From Gautieria morchelliformis (lineage: Eukaryota; Basidiomycota; Agaricomycetes; Gomphales; Gomphaceae), in contig WHVA01000571.1 in assembly GCA_015179125.1 (NCBI GenBank), positions 1 to 64,000 of the forward strand: a stretch of 64,000 nucleotides of DNA, given 5' to 3'. The notes below the pieces were generated by a model. The model saw only the letters and a list, made by a program, of their open reading frames with translations, had not been told where the DNA came from and made no database searches. Position numbers and translations under genes: made by a program. Positions 11,430-23,151 of this stretch are shown here, in pieces. How positions within the stretch are numbered: position 1 is the stretch's first letter; each line of letters begins with the position of its first letter.

Positions 11430-14333
11430 ATGCCCAAGGTTTCTTCAGGCCTCCCCTCTGCCGCCGTTCCGACCCCGAATATCCTCAAGAGAAACCAGGT
11501 GCGGCCGCGCACCCATCCGCCCCCTTGGCCTCGCTTACACATTTACAGGCCTGTCATCAGTGTCGTCGAAGAAAACTAGTATGCCTTTATTCATATCTCC
11601 ATGTCTATTTCCGCTGACCCGACCTGCAGAAATGGTAAGAATTATTCCCTCCCGCGTCGCGTTATTCGCTGAATTGTCGCCCCAGCGATGCACAGAGACC
11701 TTGTGCCACTTGCATACGCTCCCACGCCAATGCCCGCGCGACGTCCGGCGCAGCCTCCGTCCCCCCACACCCCGAATGCACCTACGACGAAATCCCAGAA
11801 CCCCGCCAGCCGTCCCACGAGCCCCCCAAGAATAGATACGAGCGATTAGAGGGACGGATTAGTGAGTGGTCAGCCCATTCTGTAAGCTGCATCATCACTT
11901 ATGCCCATTCAGATGAGCTGGAAAGCATGCTTCGACAGAAAGACCTGTCCTTGCAGGCCCAGGCCCAGGCCCAGCAGGCCCACCAGGGTCTCTTTTCCCA
12001 CCTCCCAAGTCCCAGGGCCCCGTTAGCCCACGATCCTTTACTCACCCAAAACCTCCCCTCGGACCCCATGTGTATGAATACCAAGACCCCCACACACCCG
12101 CGATCTTCCCAGCCTTTCGGCATCTTAGACTACCACTCCCCGGCTTATCATCCCGTACATCAGATGGACCCGTCCGCCATATCCGCCCATTCCTACTTTT
12201 CACATGGCCCAGAGTCGGACACTCTCCGACGTCACACAGCATCATCGGCGTCCGTCTCGTCCTTGGGCGCAGGTTCATCTTTAAGCCACTCCCAAAATAC
12301 TTCACAACCGAGTCCTCCCACGGCTGCCACAAATTCTCCTGGTCGCGATGCTGACTTACTCAGAGATTTATTTTGGCCTTCATGGCCCGCACGCCTCCCC
12401 ACCCCTGAACTGCTTCAGCATCTGTAAGTCTCAAGTTCCCATCTCCTAACACCACCTGACTATCTTGGCAGGGTTGGTGTCTTCTTTTCCTCTCTCCCCC
12501 ACGCGTCCCGAGTCCTTCACCGGGAGTCCTTCCTCGCGTCCCTGTCGCTTCTCCCAACAGCATCCGGTTTTCCTGAAACCTCTATTCTGCATGCCATTTG
12601 CGCCGTCGCCAGCCTGTTCACCTCGGCCGTCGTTCCTCCTCCCACGCCCAGTCTGCATGAACACCAAGGTCATTTATGACAATGTACTCCTCGCTTTTCA
12701 ATCGAACTCACCCCACAGCAATAGATGAGATATTTCATGAAAAGCTCAGACGACTGGAGAGCCGCGATGACTCTTTTGGTGAAATGCAAGCCAAGTATGC
12801 GAAAGAGGCCCAGGAGGAGTCTACGCGCGTTGGGGAAGGGCTGTTCACTGGCTTGCAGTGTAGGGGGCTTTGACTCTCCATTCATATGGCCGTGGCCTGA
12901 TGTTTTTTCTAGCTGTGGTGATATTAAGCTGGTACTACTTTTACCATGCTAGGTAGGTCCCGTTCATCGTTTGGCTCAGCCAGCTTGATGTATTTTATCT
13001 GCAGATGGGTGGACGTGAGATGGTTGTTTTGGGCTGCTACTTATATGCTGATTCCTCGGCGACTAGCTGTGGTTAACGTCTGGGGAAGCCCTGCGCTACT
13101 GTGTCCCCCTCGGTCTCAACATCTGCGAACCCCAGGTCCCCTTAATTCGCTCGTGGAAGTCCCCGTCTACTATAATTCCACCTTCTCGGACACCCATAGA
13201 GGAAGAGACTAGACGAAATACGTTCTGGCTGGCGTATGCCATGGACCGCGCCCATGCTTCCGGCACAGACTTCGCAATGACATTGGACGACGAGGATATT
13301 ACGCAGGTGATGCCATGCCTGTCCCAGGATTTTGCCCGAGGGGTGGGTACCTTGAATCTGTTTAGAGTAAGCCCAAGCAAAACTCACGTCGCACCTCCTA
13401 GGAAGCTGTCCCGACCGATCAGCGTCAACGGCTGACGAGCTCGCGAGTGTTCACGGCCCATATACCAGAACACACCGATTCCTTCGTACTGTACATCAAA
13501 TCTATGGTGCTGCTGTCCAAGGTCAAGATCTTCAACCAACGGTTCAAGGCGAAATTCCAAAGTACACAGGGTGAAATCGACCCGCGCGACACGTCTGCAT
13601 TCAAAGGCCTAGACACTGTGATTGCGTCCTTTATTTCGTCCTTTCCGGAGCAGTACAAAGATCCCATTTCCAACGGCGTGGTTGACTCGCACCTCTATGT
13701 CGCGCACCTCATTCCTCACGCGTAGGCGTCTAATTACAATATCTGCACACATGCGCTAAGGACAGCGGTTCATTACAGTGCGACGCTATTGCTGCATGAC
13801 CCTCATGCGGACGGGGGTGACCGCTCACGCGGGAAACTCAGTGTGGCGGCACATGCTATACTCGATCTGGTGTATCTGATCTGCTCCACCGACTACGACA
13901 TCACACTCCTCGATCCAACTATAATTGTGCGTATCAAACGTTTCCTAATAAAATTAAAACTTGATCGATCCATTGCCATCAGTGGTGCTGGTCGACCGCC
14001 GCTCAGGAGCTGGTGCACGAGATGCAGCACATGCGGCAGACAGGGCAGACAACGCAGGTGGCCGTGCTGCGGTCCGAAATCGAGGTCATCCGGTACGTAA
14101 TTGGCGTCTATCGCGGGCGTCATAACAGTCGTTGATCAAGTTCGTCAAGGCTGGCCCTTGTAAGGCTAGGAGAACGACTACCGCTGGGATACTGCCAGGC
14201 AAAGGTTCTTGATGACCTTCTGATGCAGGAGGTACCAGGATGTACCATGGACTCGGCTTTGTATAACTCGCATTTCATGGAGGACGTGGACCCAGGGAGT
14301 CTTGAGCAGTTGATGTATGATGGGATGCGATAG
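11430..14333 (+). CDS. Zn2Cys6 fungal transcription factor
   Basis: A nuclear Gal4-type regulator. The N-terminal binuclear zinc cluster reads ACHQCRRRKLKC followed by RPCATC, with the sixth Cys in PECTYDE after an unusually long loop. It is followed by a short coiled coil (RINELESMLRQK), a Gln/Ala- and Ser/Pro-rich linker (residues about 110-270) and a fungal_trans/MHR regulatory domain (SLPHASRVLHRESFLASL, then QSVVILSWYYF, ALRYCVPLGLN, then EEETRRNTFWLAYAMDR). It ends at ...LEQLMYDGMR. First exons: 11430-11498, 11549-11578, 11630-11634, 11686-11861, 11913-12423, 12472-12668; others follow, the last being 14141-14333. Exon 3 is only 5 nt (AAATG), yet it supplies the Lys and the third zinc-binding Cys. 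Exon 9 (13005-13014) is 10 nt. It may regulate the neighbouring transporter or biosynthetic gene; that is inference from position. Confidence 0.92.
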
Positions 14334-14543
14334 CAGTGGTTCGGTTGGTTTCAATTTTTTTTTTTTTTTGCGTGTGTGCGCTACGGTTTCTGTTCTATCA
14401 TTTGTTTGTAACGACCAGGACATGTAGACTATATAATACGCTGACACAACTGCATCGCCTGTCGGAGAATGAATTGTGGGTACCTACTTCGTGGCAGATG
14501 GCCCCGGCTAAGTATGATTTGACTGCTCTCTTGCCTTGCAAAC

Positions 14544-15602
14544 ATGTCAGAAACCGCCCCCATCGTTGCATATCTAGGGCCCCAGGGTACTTATTCGCAC
14601 CAGGTTAGTCTGCACTTACTCGATTGTCTGCTTTGACTGGAATGCATCCTCTAAGGCCGCCTTGGAACGGTTTGACCATAGTAAAGTGATATTCCAAGAA
14701 CGGAAGACGATCAATGGTTTGGCCGCTCAGCGCGCACGTCGCGACAATCCGCGCTAACTTTTTTGTAGACACGATTGCGACACTGTCTGAGGTGTCCGCA
14801 ACGACGCGCTTCGCGTTTGTGCCGTGGGAGAACTCCACTCATGGACAGGTCCTCGATACCTACGATGCGCTGCGGCAGCCACATGTTGGAAAGCTTACGT
14901 TTGTGCGGGGGGAGTACACGTTTGCAGTGAGCCATTGTTTGCTGGTTAAGAAGGGGACCAAGATGGAGGATGTGCGCAGGGTGATGAGCCATGAACAGGT
15001 GGGTCTCGGTGTATGTGTGCCTAGCGACGCTGAGGATCGGTGTAGGCACTTGGGCAATGTAAGGGGTATTTAGAGCAGCACGTGCCGGGTGCGGCGCTGG
15101 TGCGAGTGGCCTCGACAGCGGGAGCGGCGCAGATGCTCGCAGCCTCTGATAGCCGGTGCACAGACGCTGCTGTTTGTTCCAAGATCTGCGCAAATATATA
15201 CGAGGGGCTGGATGTCCTGGCGGAAGGAATCCAAGACGAGAACTGTGAGTGCCAGTCTCGCCTATTGTGGAGCGGTTCTAACGGGAGTGAGCAGCCAACT
15301 CGACGCGATTTATGGTGATGGCGACTGATAAAGAAGCGGTGTTGCCAGGATTCGACGGGACGGCGCGATGGCGAGGGCTGATCCGAGTGGGGTCGCGGCA
15401 TGGGTGTGCCGTTGGAGCGGTGCTGGACGACGCGAGACTGCGAATTCGCCAGGTGGACCGGCGCCCGTCGTTGTCTGTGGCGGGAAACGACTACTTTGTG
15501 GAGGTGGAGGCGGACTGCGAGTGCGAGGAGGACGCTTGGGAGGCTATGGTGCGCGCAGCTTCTGAGCGGATGCACGGAAGGGTGCTGGGCGTTTGGAAGT
15601 AG
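14544..15602 (+). CDS. pha2: prephenate dehydratase
   Basis: Converts prephenate to phenylpyruvate, the step committed to phenylalanine. Five exons (14544-14603, 14656-14716, 14769-14998, 15046-15244, 15295-15602) give a protein of about 285 residues, normal for a fungal monofunctional enzyme. It starts [17 protein letters not shown], followed by [21 protein letters not shown] and ASTAGAA, then the catalytic Thr-Arg-Phe motif in [11 protein letters not shown]. The C-terminal ACT-like regulatory region ([11 protein letters not shown]...DRRP) is short and has DRRP where the family has ESRP, so phenylalanine feedback may be altered. The gene is 210 bp downstream of the transcription factor on the same strand. 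The symbol follows yeast PHA2 by function, not by proven orthology. Confidence 0.9.
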
Positions 15603-15822
15603 ATAGACGACTGCTATTGTTAGAGTAACCCGGATCTATACTTAGACTTTGTATTGCCAGCAGCTGCCGGGTCATATTTATAGACTGAGTGGTGGATTTG
15701 CTTCCACTAGCATCACGTTCCCTTTGCTTCCACTAGTATCACGCACCACAGGTCCCCCTTTGGCTCCTCAGAGCATATCACTCCTTACTCTTGCCCCTCT
15801 GCTGCCCGCTAAAATTCTCGGG

Positions 15823-17671
15823 ATGGTCCCATACATATCCCTTAGTCTCCTCCCCCTCCTCGTCGTCGTCTCCAATGCCCAGCTCTTCCCACGCCCCCGC
15901 CAGGCCAGCTCCGTCCCCGTTGCCGCCGCCTCCTCAGCCCCTCTGGCGTCGGTTACAGGCGCCAGCATCCCCCTGTCAAACGGCACTGCCGCGCCCAACG
16001 CATCCAGTCCCCCCACCTTCCCCATCTCTATACCCTCCACAAACCCCACCGCCGTTCCCCTCACGTCGCTCGTCGCCAGCCCTTCCAGCCAGGCCACGGT
16101 AGCCCTCGACACGAGCTATGCAGCTGGCGCGACTCCAACCGCAGTAGCTGGTGCCCCTCCTCTGCCAGATAGTCTGTGTGGCTTTTTTTATTCCATTTCT
16201 TGGCTTCTCATCCGAATTTGCAGTCTCCGCACTCAACCCTGCCAATTATCCGCCGTTAGATAAGCCCCCCCCAATCGACACTCCAGAGGTCCAGGCGTGG
16301 ATCGCCCAGGCATGTCCCTCTGATCGCAGTCCCTCACCGTGCCCTTATTCGCGCCTGTAGGTCAATGCGAGCGGTTTCACCATTCCCAATTTCTCTCCTA
16401 CACAGCTCGGCGGATGCCCCACCAACCCATCTGCTGTTACCGACCCTAATCGTTGCTGGTGGACGTGCAGTCAGTGCATCCGCTCCACCGACATCATCAC
16501 GTGCCCCGATAAGAACACATGGGGTTCCAGGTACGTTTTCACATCTAGCCTCCTATACTTGTCGCTCACACGTCGTATACTTAGTTTCGACGACGGCCCA
16601 TCCCCCTATACCCCTAGTCTCATTCAGTATCTGGACCAGGAAAGTCTCAAGACTACCTTCTTCGTCGTCGGCTCTCGCGTTATCTCTAGGCCCGACTACC
16701 TCCGTAGCCAGTACATGGGTGGACATCAGGTCTGTTCGTCTTAGCGCAACATTTCATTTCCGCTCAATCCCCCTTCAGATCGCTGTCCACACATGGTCAC
16801 ACACTGCACTGACTACACAGACAACGGAGGAGATCATCGCAGAGTTCGGATGGTCCAAAAAAGTCATCAAGGATGTTCTTGGCGTTACCCCCAATGTTTT
16901 CAGGCCGCCTTTTGGTGATATCGAGTGCGATCTCTCGTCCTGGTCTGACCCGGTCCCTTTGCTTATTCATCTTCGTATGCAGTGATCGTGTTCGCGCCAT
17001 CGCAGCGGCTATGGAGCTTAAGCCGATCATCTGGACCAGCGGTACCGCTAGCAACCATGTCAGCTTCGATACGAACGGTATGCGGCCATTGAGGTATCCC
17101 GCCTGCCCAAACTAAGATTTCGTTAGACTTCAATATCCCCGCCGGAACTGTTTCTGCATCGGGAGTTATCAACAACGTATGCGTTCTACCCTGGTGCCCT
17201 ATTGGACATACCTAATCTTCATTATAGTTTAACAACATCCTGAAGAACGCGTCCATAATCGACACTGGATTTATCGTGCTCGAGTAAGTATCCTTGATGT
17301 TAACCGGAAGTATTGTCGTAACTCGGCCCCGCAGACACGACCTCTTCCAACAGTCTGTTGATCTCGCGACTGGTTACATCATTCCCGAGGCGCTCGCCAT
17401 GAAACTCACCCTCAAGCCGATTATCAGCTGTCTCAACATGCCCCTTTCGGATGCCTATATCGAGACGAATGACAACGGCACGAACCCGCTTCCCACAGCG
17501 GTTGGGACACTCATTGTCGGGAGTACCTCCACCCAGTCTGCGGGCTCAGCCAGTGCCACCGCGTCATCATCCAAAGGCAATGGAGCGGCAGCCATTGGCG
17601 TGAGCGGCTCTGCCATTGCAGCTGCTCAAGTCTTCCTCATGGGCGTGCTGGGATCCGTCGCCGCCTTCTAA
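15823..17671 (+). CDS. chitin deacetylase, GPI-anchored type
   Basis: Carbohydrate esterase family 4 enzyme that converts chitin to chitosan at the cell surface. A cleavable signal peptide (LSLLPLLVVVSNA) is followed by a Ser/Thr/Pro-rich region. The catalytic NodB domain has motif 1 SFDDGPSPYTP, motif 2 HTWSHTA, motif 3 RPPFGD and the closing VLEHDL segment. Cysteines before the domain (GGCPTN, CWWTCSQC) are typical. The C-terminus is Gly/Ser/Ala-rich and ends in a hydrophobic stretch (AAAQVFLMGVLGSVAAF), as expected for a GPI signal. About nine introns interrupt the gene; the one at 16310 appears to be GC-AG (CAG/gcatgt...tgtag), since no GT donor keeps the frame. No sign of damage. Confidence 0.92.
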
Positions 17672-18380
17672 GTGTACACCGCCCGTGCAGGTTGTGACAG
17701 TCGTCTTCGTCTGCGACGGGACTCTTGTATCTGAATGAATGGTACAACTTTTTGAGCCAAGTCCACGAGTGTGCGGGACTTTTTGGACATTAACCATCGG
17801 GGTATAATGGAATATACGGACTCGTACCTATGTTGATTGTTCTTTGCCACTACCGCCAACAGTATCGCTCTTGTGACCCGTAATTCTACCGTATGTTTCT
17901 GCCAACCCTAGAAATCAAGAAGTACATATTTGGACAAGTGCTCGCGGCTAGAACTCGTGGCTTGACATCATACGAAGTCGAAGCAAAACAGCTCAATCAT
18001 GTTTTTGACTTTAGCTGTGTCCATTCTTGTACAGTAAGCGGAAGTCCAAGTTGGTGGCTTACGTCCCGGAATTTCCTTTTCGAGCGACACGCAAAATTAG
18101 CGCCAGTGATACTTCGGGGATTAATGGACTCACCGACTAACATTTGGCGAGTCCCAAAGGTGCTCGGTGATGTGTCTATCCCCGGAGTATCCTGGCACGG
18201 AAATCCTTTGTGTGGGCTGTACACCCCTGGAGCTGCCTCGATGAGATGCTGTCGCTCAGCGCACTGCAACCGCTTGCGAATGGAGTGCCGGTGTGTAGCT
18301 CACTCTCGACTGAGTTTCGATGTGCTCATGTCGCCTGTCGTTAGTTTCGAGGACGCTCAGTCTCCTTCCACTCATCACCC

Positions 18381-19947
18381 ATGCCTACAGACGCACCTAC
18401 GACGTACGGGGCCGTTGCGGCGTTCACGTTGCTACTGTATGACTATGGTGAGTCTCTGGGCACTGCATGTCGAGTGTTTCTTACACAGTCCCCATAGCAT
18501 TGACACTTGATGCTGAGGCACGTTTTGCTTTCAGTGAATGATCACCTTCACTGATTTCGTTTTGTGCAGGTTCAATTCGTATGGCAGCCAGCGTGGTCTG
18601 TCGGAAAGGCAATATTTATATTTGCACGTATTGCTGCCAAAATCAGGTCTATAACAGCATTGAACGCTCGCTTTCTAGAATCGCTACTTTGGCATCCTTG
18701 CCCTTCTTTCCAATCTGATCGGTATTCTTCTCATACGCTGTCCCCGCTGTGACTGTACTGATGCACTCGTCTTTCGATCAGTATATTTCTTATCCACACT
18801 GTCCCTTAAGGTAAGAACGTGTAATAGTGACCTCCCAAGGTTTGAACTTACACGACGTTGGACAGTCGTATGCACCACAGCTTTGATATGTTCTCTCGGT
18901 TATCCTGACGTTGTAAAACACAAGCTGTCAGAATTACATATGGTGGGAACTCACGACGTAAGTCTAACAGTTTGCGAAATCATGGGCACACGAGGGAGGC
19001 CGAAATCTGCATGGTCTTAAATCTGCCCTCATCCAAAATCAACCATTCTGACGCATGGATTTGTTCCAGAACGGCAACTGCGGTCATTAGTGCCGAAAGT
19101 ATAGTAGATTCATCTTTCAACTTGATGACACACGCACTGATCACCTTGGAATCATAGTTATCCTTATAATGAGGGTTTGTGCCTTCCCCATATAGTATGA
19201 TTTCAGCCTTAAATTTGTTTCTCTATCAGATACACGCCGTTTACGGCTGTGATCGCCCATTGCTATTCCTGATGTTCGCGCTCTTATTAGCAGACTTAAT
19301 TGGTTCTGTGGCGATTTCAGTTTCAAAAGTTCATGCGAGTGAGACATGTCTCCCCGCTCGACTGCTTGAATATCACTCACAATGATCCAGTTGCAATGAC
19401 GTCGGTGAAAGGCCAGACGGTTTGCCTACACCGCCCGCTACCATCTCACGCCTTTATTTCTTGGATCCCCCCGCTTCTCTTCGAATCATTCCTCATTTTT
19501 CTCATGCTCCTAAAAGGCTGGTGGATATACAGGAGCGGGGCAGGCTTTAGCATGTTCCCCCTGATCATGCGAGATAGGTCTGGCCCTTGAATTCTTCTTG
19601 ATTGTAGCCGGCATTGATGTTGCGCGTAGTCTTTTATACTTTTTCACGTAGGTTTTAGGTAACCTTCACGGCGTTCCGCGCTTATCAAATAGCTCAGCAT
19701 TTTCTTGGCGTTCGTAGCCAATACTATCATCTGGGCTTTGCCTGCCAGGCTTCATCTGGACTTTCAAATTGGGATTAGGTGTGTCCGAAGTTTACCCATT
19801 GCTCACTCAACGGATAGTAATCCCCTTCCTTTCAGCTGGGCCATTGCCATACCATGTGTAATGAGCAGTCGCCTACTACTGAACATGCGGGAAAGATTTT
19901 ACACAGACACGACAGTACTTGTATCATCGCTACGCGACGAAGAATGA
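18381..19947 (+). CDS. DUF6533-type seven-helix membrane protein
   Basis: The N-terminus (TLLLYDYALTLDAEVQFVWQ, then WSVGKAIFIFAR) matches the DUF6533 domain that opens many agaricomycete membrane proteins of unknown function. Later segments fit the same family: an IHAVYGCDRPLLFLMFALLL helix, PPLLFESFLIFLMLLKGWW, and the C-terminal SRLLLNMRE followed by an acidic end. Exons 1-3 are 18381-18447, 18498-18517 and 18570-18627. The second intron appears to begin with GC (18518). The third junction, before the RYFGILALLSNLI segment at about 18679, is one base out of frame with the visible splice sites, so this copy may be damaged or spliced in a way I did not resolve. A relative lies at 35944-37378. 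Confidence 0.65.
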
Positions 19948-21114
19948 TGCTGCGGATATAGCTACCAGATTCAATCGTTACATCCCTTGTTCGTGTTCCG
20001 ATTTTTCCTCTCAGGTAACGCTGTAGCAATTTTCTTGCGCAACCTTATACCTTGTTTCTCACCTGGCATCTCCTGTGCTTCGCGCCAGTGGCAGTATACC
20101 TTCCTCGGTACTAGGATACTGGTCAATGTAAGCCAAATGAAGACCTGTTGCCAACTGTGTGCTTGTTGACCATTATAATTCTCCACGTCGAACCCTCTCC
20201 ATTACAATAACTGGGAATGCTGGATTGATCACTTGTTGAAATCGTTGAGGCACAATGGCGTCATCGTTTTCATTTCTCTGTGGATCATCAGCCGTCGATG
20301 CTGTGATACGACTTATCCTCGTTGCGGCCGCAGAGGAAGAAGCCACCAGATGCGAGAAGGAAGGCGAGCGGGAGGGACGTTGCACACGGTTCGAACGCGT
20401 TCATAAGCTGCATAAATGTAATATCCCGACCAGGGCCAGGTCTGTAAACATGATACAATCAGTACTCTCGGATGAAGTGAGTAGTGTGGATGGCCTCAAC
20501 TGGCTTGACAACTGGCATCACTAATGATGCTTGCTCGGCTTACTCCGGCTACCTCTTACACTACTAGCTGTCTCATGCACGGCGACCTTGACTCTCAACT
20601 AGCATGACCTCTCCTTCAGAAACAAATAACAATGCGGTGAGTAGCCGACGTTTTACCCGAGTCGTCATATACACGCTGACATCACCAACACAGCAAACGA
20701 CCACTTGTAGCTTCTGCCAAGCCAAGCTCATCTCACTCGTCGCCTTAGATCCCATCTCAACCAGCGCACGTGCAGTTGTATTCTATGCGAGGCCACCTTC
20801 ACACACGGCGACCCTCCTGACCCGCTACCGCCGCTGCGGGCAGAATCATGGCGCTCGCGAAAGGTCTTGTCACTAGCGCCTCAGTGCGCCCGTCGCAAGG
20901 TTAGGTGCGACCTCTAGCAGCCGTGCGCACGATGCACTGCGGGCGGCGATGAGTGTCTGTATGAGAGCCGTGGCTTGCAGTCCGCACCAGTGTGGTCGCA
21001 CTCAACTTGACAAAAGACGATGCACTGAGCTCGGACTGTGACCACTCTCTGGACGCTGCGATATAACTCACGTTCTCCAGCGTCGTACCATGCTTCATGT
21101 CCGCGTATGAGCAG
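19948..21114. other. no supported gene; possible small ORF
   Basis: A start at 20604 (MTSPSETNNNA) followed by a GT-AG intron of about 60 bp could continue into QTTTCSFCQAKLISLV and end at 20876, but there is no recognised domain. Between 20880 and 21110, where the N-terminal third of the downstream aldose epimerase should lie, no matching frame is found on either strand. Confidence 0.3.
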
Positions 21115-22414
21115 AGAGCCCGGAGGTCAGCCTCCATGGCGGTCCGGAAGGCTTTGACACCCGTGATTGGCAACCCATCGATCTTTCCGACGCGGTTTTG
21201 TTTTCGGACAGCGAGAAGGCCTCCATCGCTGCCCTCCCCTCCAGCGCGCTCTTCAAGCTCGTCTCCCCCGACGGCGATCAAGGCTACCCCGGCAATCTAT
21301 TGCTTGAAGTCTTGTTCGCCGCATCGCCCGCGGTGTCCAAGCTAGGCAATAACTCTGAAAACCGTCATGTGGGAAGCCTCTACATCGTGTACAGGTTTAA
21401 ACTTCTCTACGGGGACAAGATCCATGTGACGCCTGTCAACCTCACTCAGGTGACCTCGCTGTCTTTGGCATCAATTGATATACAGGTGTGGACTGATGCT
21501 GATGTCCTGTGACTGGCAGCACTGGGGCTTCAACCTCGACGCCAGTCTCGCAAGGCAGGGCACTCCCACCCCAGACATCAAGGACCACCAACTGTTTATC
21601 AAGGTATGTCCACTGGCCGTTGGGCAATATCCTTCCGGTGTTCATATACGCTCACAACCATATCGTCGAGCTCGATGAGCGTGGGCTTTCCACAGGCAAG
21701 TTGACGTCCATAGTGGGAACTCCCCTGGAGCATGCACACACCAAGTTACGCGACAAACTTTCCTCCCTCGGGGCATGGTAACATAGTTTGCGCGTGATAC
21801 TTACGGTGCTCATCATGTGCTTGTGCATTCTACGTGTTCAATGCTCCATCGACACTTGTTGAGTCCATTCGCCTGCCGCTTTCTAGGCTCCCTACCCTCG
21901 ATCTTTTCGAGGAGGTGCTTCATGCCCCCGCCAGAACAAACCCGCTCGTCGAGCTCTTCTCTGAGCGTTCGGGATGGACGTTGACCTTTGATTCAAACCG
22001 TGCGTTCTTGTAGATTGACAACTCCCGTGCTGCGCGACAATTACCCTCACTTGCAGAGCCTGGTGTCCAGTTTTATTCAGGCAGGTTGTTCGATTGCAAA
22101 GGGACCAGAAAGCCTATCCACGGGTGTTCGGGACGCGATGGCGATGGATATGAACCCCACAGTACGCTTCCTCACTCTCTTCGTTCCCGTCTCACACTAC
22201 AATATATTCGCCTTCCTTGAATTCCATGAGGTAACAATGCGTTCATTCGTCTTTATATCAACTGACATCTCCGAAGCCCCTCGCAGCGTGGCTGCATCCC
22301 AAGACGGCTGTCACTGGAGAAACATTGCTCACCGCTGATGAACTGTACAGTAATTTTGTACGTGTTGATGTGCAGTTCAAGCGGCCCCGGAACTCGGAGG
22401 CAGACGATATATGA
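21115..22414 (+). pseudogene. aldose 1-epimerase-like gene, N-terminus missing
   Basis: Joined exons read as the galactose-mutarotase fold: ESPEVSLHGGPEGFDTRDW, then KLVSPDGDQGYPG with the usual substrate-binding segment, VTPVNLTQHWGFNLDASL, an STGKLTSIVGTPLEHA segment, PGVQFYSGRLFD, and the C-terminal FLEFHEPLAAWLHPK. Intact enzymes have about 90-100 further N-terminal residues, including the asparagine-arginine binding region; no frame upstream encodes them. One internal junction (about 22155-22205) also lacks an AG acceptor at the position the family would need. Most of the gene keeps good codons and splice sites, so decay is probably recent. An unusual distant first exon is the alternative. 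Confidence 0.6.
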
Positions 22415-22569
22415 GGTCCTTTACTTTGGTGTAACCATGTCGTCAAACGAGATGGACAAACCATATGTGTTTTGTTTTTGTTTAGTTGTGCTGTATTCGT
22501 ACGTCAAAGTAAAAGCTGTGTGTATATAGGTGAAACTATTCCGGGGTTTCAGTAAGCCTTCAAAATCAC

Positions 22570-22590
22570 CACGTGAAAAGCACAATTTAA
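22570..22590. repeat. CACGTG-containing 21-bp direct repeat, copy 1
   Basis: Begins CACGTGAAAAGCACAA and recurs at 23038-23058 with a single A to G difference. CACGTG is an E-box, the binding core of many bHLH and bZIP factors. Both copies lie upstream of the gene at 23152. Confidence 0.55.
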
Positions 22591-23037
22591 TTGTGGTTTA
22601 AATCTCTGATTTTCACACAGCTAATCAGTGAGGTGCGCTCACTACTCTGCCTGCGTGAGCCGTCCGCGGTTCCAGCCCCAGACGAGCACCTCAAAAATAT
22701 TAGTAATACATGTCTCACCACCCCTAGTCTTCTCTCTTTGCATAAGGAAGGAAAAATACGGTGTGCTGTCTAAGGTGTTTCTTCTCTCCCTCGGTGATTC
22801 TTTCGTCTACCCTCCCTTTCTCCCTCCCTTGTACACGCTGCCTCGCACAGTCTCGTAGAGTTTGTGCTTTCCCTCTCTCTCTCTCCCCTCGCTCATATCC
22901 CTGCACGGCTCTTAGGCCTTTTCCCACTGGGTTTTTTACTGCCATTTGCCGTCGTTAGGATCCTATCCGTCCTTCCCGTATACTAGTATACTTGTGCATT
23001 CAAATAGTCGGTGCTCCGCGGTGCTCCGGCTTGGGGT

Positions 23038-23058
23038 CACGTGAGAAGCACAATTTAA
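23038..23058. repeat. CACGTG-containing 21-bp direct repeat, copy 2
   Basis: Second copy (CACGTGAGAAGCACAA...), about 95 bp before the start codon at 23152 and 468 bp after the first copy. The spacing and E-box core suggest duplicated promoter sites of the downstream gene; a solo-repeat origin cannot be excluded. Confidence 0.5.
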
Positions 23059-23151
23059 ATACCTCGCCACGTTGAGCGTCTGCAAGAACTCTCCTTTGTC
23101 CCCAACCACCATCTTCTAGCGGTACAACAGCAGACCTGACCAACATCCTCT

